10,000 nucleotides of DNA from Flavobacterium sp. (GTDB lineage Bacteria > Bacteroidota > Bacteroidia > Flavobacteriales > Flavobacteriaceae), in the NCBI RefSeq assembly GCF_020217025.1, contig NZ_JAIWOF010000112.1:1-10000 (forward strand), written 5' to 3'. Of the stretch, positions 6,249-10,000 are shown in pieces. Position 1 is the first letter of the stretch. Every line of letters begins with the position of its first letter. The position numbers and the translations under genes are program-made. The notes below the pieces were generated by a model. That model saw nothing but the letters and a program-made list of their open reading frames with translations. It made no database searches and was not told the origin of the DNA.

Positions 6249-9200
6249 ATGGAGAAAAAAATACTATCCCTGTTATCTTCCACGCGCTTAATGGCTGTTT
6301 TATTTATTCTTTTTGCTTTTGCCATGGCAGCTGGAACTTTTATTGAAGATGCCTATAATACTGATACTGCTAGAGTTGTTGTTTACAACGCTGTTTGGTT
6401 TGAAGTTATCATGGTGTTTTTTATCATTAACTTTTTAGGTAACATAAAACGTTATCAATTACACAAAAAAGAAAATTGGGCGACTTTAATTTTACACCTT
6501 TCTTTTATTCTAATTATAGTTGGAGCTTTTGTTACTCGTTATATTAGTTATGAAGGAATGATGCCTATTAGAGAAGGTGAATCAGCTAACATGATTTATT
6601 CGGATAAACCTTATTTAACGGTTTTAGTAGATGGAAATCACGAAGGACAAATGCGTCGTAAAACTTTTGAAAAAGGATTGTATTTAGCTCCAGAAGTTAA
6701 AGATGATGCTTTTTTGAATGCTTTTGCAAGTAACGATTTCTCAATGAGTGGTGAATTCAGTGGTATTCCATTTGAAGTAGAACATCAAGAATTTGTTATG
6801 AATGCCACCGAAACGGTTGTAGCTTCAGAAACTGGTCAATTGATGATTAAAATGGTTGAGTCGAGTGGAGGAACACGTCATGAACATTACTTAAAAGAAG
6901 GTGAAGTTCAAAACTTACACAACGTGCTTTTTGCTTTTAATAAATACACAGAAGGCGCAATTAATATCACTAAAATTGCTGAAGCCTACACAATTCAAAC
7001 ACCTTTTGAAGGTGATTTTATGCGAATGGCTGATAAATTACAAGGTAAGGTTGTTAAAGATTCAGTGCAACCTTTAATGTTACGTTCGTTGTATAATATT
7101 GGTGGTGCTCAGTTTGTATTTCCAGAGCAAGCCATTAAAGGAGAATTGACTTTCAAATCGAATAATGATTTCAAAGACAAACAAACCGATGATGCCTTAA
7201 AAGTAAAAATTAAAACACAAGGTAAAGAAGAAATTGTAACACTAGTTGGTTCAAAAGGAAAGCAAGGAGTTCCGCAAACGGTTAAGATTGGTGATTTAGA
7301 ATTTACACTTTTCTTTGGAAGTAAAATTTACAATACGCCTTTTTCTGTGAAATTAGATGATTTCATTGCGGATAAATATCCTGGAACAGAAAAAAGTTAT
7401 TCGGCTTTCAAAAGTAAAATTGAAGTGGCGGATACTGAACAAGGAAAAACATTTAAAGATAGTGTTTTCATGAATCATATTTTAGATTATAGAGGATTTA
7501 GATTCTTCCAAGCTGGATTTGATCCAGACGAAAAAGGAACACAGCTATCCGTAAGTCACGATTTCTGGGGAACTTGGATTACTTATATTGGTTATTTCCT
7601 ATTGTATTTTGGTTTGATGGCGATATTATTTACAAAAAATAGTCGTTTTTCAAGTTTGAAAGAGAAGTTAGAAAAAGTAAAAGCGAAAAAAGCAGCTTTA
7701 TTGAGTGTGATTTTTATTTTATTTTCTACTCTAACTTTTGCACAACAACACAATCACCAACCAAGTAAAGAAGAAATTCTGAAGTTGTTAAAGAAATACG
7801 AAGTTTCAACTGAACATGCGAATGAATTTGGAAAAATCGTAATTCAAGATGGTGGTCGTATGAAGCCTATCAATACGTTTTCATCGGAATTACTTCGTAA
7901 AGTATCTAAAAGTGATACCTATGAAGGAATGAATTCCGATCAAGCGTTTTTATCGATGACGCAATATCCTCAATATTGGTATTCGTTGCCAATTATCTAT
8001 TTAAAAAGAGGAAATGACAGTATTCGTAAATTAATTGGTGTAGAAAAAGAAGCAAAATACGCACCTTTAGTAGCCTTTTTCGATGAAACTGGAAGTTATA
8101 AATTGGCTAAAGTTTTAGAAGCCGCTTACAAAGAACCGGTTCCTAATGTATTTCAAAAAGATTTTATTGAAGCAGACAAAAAAGTAAACCTTTTATATTC
8201 GGCTTTAAGCGGACAAATTTTGAAAGTGTTCCCAGTTCCTGGAGATAAATCAAATAAATGGGTTTCGTTTTTAGAAATTAACCAACCAACAGGAACCGCT
8301 TTAGATTCGATTAAAAATGTAATGCCATTTTATTTGAATGCCTTAGATAAAGCATCTCAAAGTAAAAATTACGAATTGCCAAATAGCCTTTTAAAAGGAC
8401 TAACCGAATACCAAAAGAAATACGGAAAAGCCGTAATGCTTTCGGAAAGTAAAATCAATTCTGAAATTACGTATAATAAATATGATATTTTCAAGAGATT
8501 ATATTATATGTATATGTTAGCTGGTGTTTTAATGCTAGCTTTCTGTATTGTTCAAATTTTCAAAAATTCCAAAACCATCCGAACGATTATCAATGTTTTT
8601 CATGGATTAATAGGATTGTTTTTCATTTTGCATTTAGCAGGTTTAATTGTAAGATGGTATATTTCAGGTCACGCGCCTTGGAGTGATGCGTATGAAAGTA
8701 TGATTTATGTGGGTTGGGCAACGATGTTCTTTGGATTAGCTTTCGGGAAAGATTCGAAACTTACGGTAGCTTCAACTGCTTTTGTAACTTCGATGATTTT
8801 GATGATTGCACATTGGAACTGGATGGATCCTTCAATTGGAAACTTACAACCGGTTTTAAATTCGTATTGGTTAATGATTCACGTTGCTGTAATTGTAGCG
8901 AGTTATGGACCATTTACTTTAGCGATGGTTTTAGGTTTAGTTTCGTTATTCTTGATGATTTTCACAAACGAAAAGAACAAAGAAAGAATGAAATTAAGCA
9001 TCGACGAAATTACGTATATCAATGAAATGGCATTAACTGTTGGTTTAGTAATGTTAACCATAGGAAACTTCCTTGGCGGACAATGGGCTAACGAAAGTTG
9101 GGGACGTTATTGGGGTTGGGATCCAAAAGAAACTTGGGCTTTAATCAGTATTATGGTGTATGCATTTGTAATTCACGCGCGTTTTGTACCAGCATTAAGA

Positions 9201-9407
9201 GGAAGATGGATTTATAACGTAATGAGCGTTTTAGCTTTCGCTTCTATTTTAATGACGTATTTTGGAGTGAATTTCCACTTGAGCGGTTTACACAGTTATG
9301 CTTCTGGTGAGAAACAAAACGTTACGTATTACTTTGTAATTTTAGCAATTGTCTTAGTAATATCGGCAATAGCTTACTTCCCGTATAAGAAATATTATAA
9401 AAAATAA
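6249..9407 (+). CDS. ccsBA: ResB-CcsA fusion cytochrome c synthase (System II, CcsBA)
   Basis: Carries haem across the inner membrane and ligates it to CXXCH motifs of apocytochromes c. I chose ATG 6249 (1052 residues) over an in-frame TTG at 6213, because the TTG lies inside a promoter element and MEKKILSLLSSTRLM begins as ResB proteins do. The ResB half has membrane segments at about 11-29, 43-61 and 76-96, a large periplasmic domain, and a segment at about 443-461. A further hydrophobic segment (482-498) resembles a signal peptide and leads to a second periplasmic region to about 750. The CcsA half follows, with the WWD motif at 951-958 (WGRYWGWD). The four haem-ligand histidines are identifiable: His83 and His976 in the membrane, His878 and His1015 flanking the WWD domain. 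Their spacing (878 to 976 to 1015) closely resembles that known for Helicobacter hepaticus CcsBA. No cytochrome or ResA gene is nearby. Confidence 0.95.
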   Translation: MEKKILSLLSSTRLMAVLFILFAFAMAAGTFIEDAYNTDTARVVVYNAVWFEVIMVFFIINFLGNIKRYQLHKKENWATLILHLSFILIIVGAFVTRYISYEGMMPIREGESANMIYSDKPYLTVLVDGNHEGQMRRKTFEKGLYLAPEVKDDAFLNAFASNDFSMSGEFSGIPFEVEHQEFVMNATETVVASETGQLMIKMVESSGGTRHEHYLKEGEVQNLHNVLFAFNKYTEGAINITKIAEAYTIQTPFEGDFMRMADKLQGKVVKDSVQPLMLRSLYNIGGAQFVFPEQAIKGELTFKSNNDFKDKQTDDALKVKIKTQGKEEIVTLVGSKGKQGVPQTVKIGDLEFTLFFGSKIYNTPFSVKLDDFIADKYPGTEKSYSAFKSKIEVADTEQGKTFKDSVFMNHILDYRGFRFFQAGFDPDEKGTQLSVSHDFWGTWITYIGYFLLYFGLMAILFTKNSRFSSLKEKLEKVKAKKAALLSVIFILFSTLTFAQQHNHQPSKEEILKLLKKYEVSTEHANEFGKIVIQDGGRMKPINTFSSELLRKVSKSDTYEGMNSDQAFLSMTQYPQYWYSLPIIYLKRGNDSIRKLIGVEKEAKYAPLVAFFDETGSYKLAKVLEAAYKEPVPNVFQKDFIEADKKVNLLYSALSGQILKVFPVPGDKSNKWVSFLEINQPTGTALDSIKNVMPFYLNALDKASQSKNYELPNSLLKGLTEYQKKYGKAVMLSESKINSEITYNKYDIFKRLYYMYMLAGVLMLAFCIVQIFKNSKTIRTIINVFHGLIGLFFILHLAGLIVRWYISGHAPWSDAYESMIYVGWATMFFGLAFGKDSKLTVASTAFVTSMILMIAHWNWMDPSIGNLQPVLNSYWLMIHVAVIVASYGPFTLAMVLGLVSLFLMIFTNEKNKERMKLSIDEITYINEMALTVGLVMLTIGNFLGGQWANESWGRYWGWDPKETWALISIMVYAFVIHARFVPALRGRWIYNVMSVLAFASILMTYFGVNFHLSGLHSYASGEKQNVTYYFVILAIVLVISAIAYFPYKKYYKK

Positions 9408-9412
9408 GAATT

Positions 9413-9440
9413 TGGTCGCTAATAAGCGGCCATTTTTTTT
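9413..9440 (+). terminator. Intrinsic terminator after ccsBA
   Basis: An 8-bp stem (TGGTCGCT at 9413-9420 with AGCGGCCA at 9425-9432, one G-U pair) with an AATA loop is followed at once by eight T residues (9433-9440). It begins 5 bp after the ccsBA stop codon, so ccsBA and the following peroxidase gene are separate transcription units. Confidence 0.9.
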
Positions 9441-9475
9441 AAGAAATGTTTATCAAAAATTGCGTTTTAAAATCC

Positions 9476-9483
9476 TAAATTTG
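9476..9483 (+). promoter_or_regulatory. Candidate -7 promoter element for the peroxidase gene
   Basis: TAAATTTG matches TAnnTTTG exactly and lies 14 bp before the ATG at 9498, downstream of the ccsBA terminator. The nearest TTG (9460-9462) is only 13 bp upstream, shorter than the usual -33 spacing, and the implied leader is under 10 nt. The AAAAAGAG before the ATG could serve as a weak ribosome-binding stretch. Confidence 0.4.
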
Positions 9484-9497
9484 AAATAAAAAAAGAG

Positions 9498-10000
9498 ATG
9501 AAAAAATTAGTAACCTTGTTTTCAGTAGCAGCATTGCTTTTTAGTTGTCAAAATCAGGCACAAAAAAAGCAAACAGCTACCGCAACAGCAACCACAACAC
9601 CAATGGCAAAAGAAACCATTTATCAGTTTAAAGTAGAAGATTTGAGTGGAGATTCATTCGATTTTTCAACACTAAAAGGAAAGAAAATCTTAGTAGTTAA
9701 TACTGCTTCGGAATGTGGTTTAACACCGCAATACGAACAATTACAAGCTATTTACGAAAAATACAAAGACAAAAACTTTGTAATCGTAGGTTTTCCAGCC
9801 AATAATTTTGGAGCGCAAGAGCCAGGAAGTAATCAACAAATCGCTACTTTCTGTCAAAAAAATTATGGGGTAACATTTCCTATGATGGCTAAAATTTCGG
9901 TAAAAGGTGGCGATATGCATCCTGTGTATCAATTCCTAACACAGAAAGCTAAAAATGGATTACAGGACAGTGAAGTAGAATGGAACTTCCAAAAATACTT
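9498..10000 (+). CDS. gpx: Glutathione peroxidase family protein (probably thioredoxin-dependent), predicted lipoprotein, 3' end missing
   Basis: Reduces hydrogen peroxide or lipid hydroperoxides. ATG 9498 opens 167 complete codons before the right edge; only the last few residues should be missing. Residues 1-17 form a lipoprotein signal (MKKLVTLFSVAALLFSC, Cys17), followed by a Thr/Ala-rich linker (about 26-35). The enzyme domain shows NTASECGLT (68-76) with peroxidatic Cys73, GFPANNFGAQEPG (98-110) with Gln107, and WNF at 162-164 completing the Cys-Gln-Trp-Asn tetrad. The active residue is Cys, not selenocysteine. The usual FPCNQF cysteine is replaced by Ala101, leaving Cys119 (TFCQKNYGVTFP) as the only other visible cysteine in the domain and a possible resolving residue. 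Export implies action in the periplasm or at a membrane surface. It stands alone behind the ccsBA terminator with its own promoter element. Confidence 0.94.
   Translation, partial: MKKLVTLFSVAALLFSCQNQAQKKQTATATATTTPMAKETIYQFKVEDLSGDSFDFSTLKGKKILVVNTASECGLTPQYEQLQAIYEKYKDKNFVIVGFPANNFGAQEPGSNQQIATFCQKNYGVTFPMMAKISVKGGDMHPVYQFLTQKAKNGLQDSEVEWNFQKY

Noticed and set aside
6213..6251. Longer ccsBA reading frame starting at TTG 6213 (12 extra residues, CQLKKRIPIYL)
   Set aside because: The TTG lies inside an exact TAnnTTTG promoter element, and ATG 6249 gives the usual ResB N-terminus; the extra residues resemble nothing in the family.
8714..9025. Overlapping plus-strand frame of 103 codons within ccsBA
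   Set aside because: It is an alternate-frame shadow of the conserved CcsA membrane domain and its translation resembles no family.
9498..10000. Thioredoxin-fold lipoprotein after ccsBA as a ResA/CcmG-type cytochrome c maturation reductase
   Set aside because: There is no CxxC motif; the Cys73-Gln107-Trp162-Asn163 tetrad is that of a glutathione peroxidase, and a strong terminator separates it from ccsBA.

Overview
The window is about 33-35% GC by eye and reads as a chromosomal core region of a Bacteroidetes bacterium, most likely a member of the Flavobacteriaceae close to Flavobacterium. The evidence is the set of protein families (ResB-CcsA fusion, a LUD protein between ftsH and cdsA, a bacterial acyl-CoA-binding protein), near absence of Shine-Dalgarno sequences, and several copies of the Bacteroidetes -7 promoter element TAnnTTTG. 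There are no mobile elements, RNA genes, CRISPR arrays or gene-free stretches over about 110 bases.

Left half (positions 1-5326, minus strand). Reading in the direction of transcription: rsfS (ribosome silencing factor), ftsH (membrane AAA+ protease), a strong hairpin terminator, then a tightly packed group of LUD-domain protein, cdsA, psd, acyl-CoA-binding protein and a lipoprotein-type superoxide dismutase that runs off the left edge. cdsA makes CDP-diacylglycerol and psd makes phosphatidylethanolamine, so this is a phospholipid-synthesis operon. The acyl-CoA-binding protein fits that theme. The LUD protein and the dismutase are less easily explained. Gene spacings are 2, -11, 3 and 12 bp, so co-transcription is very likely.

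Right half (5412-10000, plus strand). Divergent from rsfS lies birA, a biotin-protein ligase with no DNA-binding domain. It is followed by its own promoter region and a 1052-residue ResB-CcsA (CcsBA) cytochrome c synthase, which exports haem and attaches it to apocytochromes c at the outer face of the inner membrane. A clear intrinsic terminator closes that unit. A glutathione-peroxidase-family lipoprotein then starts and runs off the right edge.

Overall the region is ordinary housekeeping: envelope lipid synthesis, membrane protein quality control, translation silencing, biotinylation, cytochrome c maturation and two exported peroxide/superoxide defence enzymes. I do not see a convincing undescribed system. 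The points worth a second look are an internal signal-peptide-like segment in the CcsBA fusion, the orphan LUD protein in the lipid operon, the acyl-CoA-binding protein beside psd/cdsA, the exported dismutase, and a promoter element packed against the ftsH terminator.
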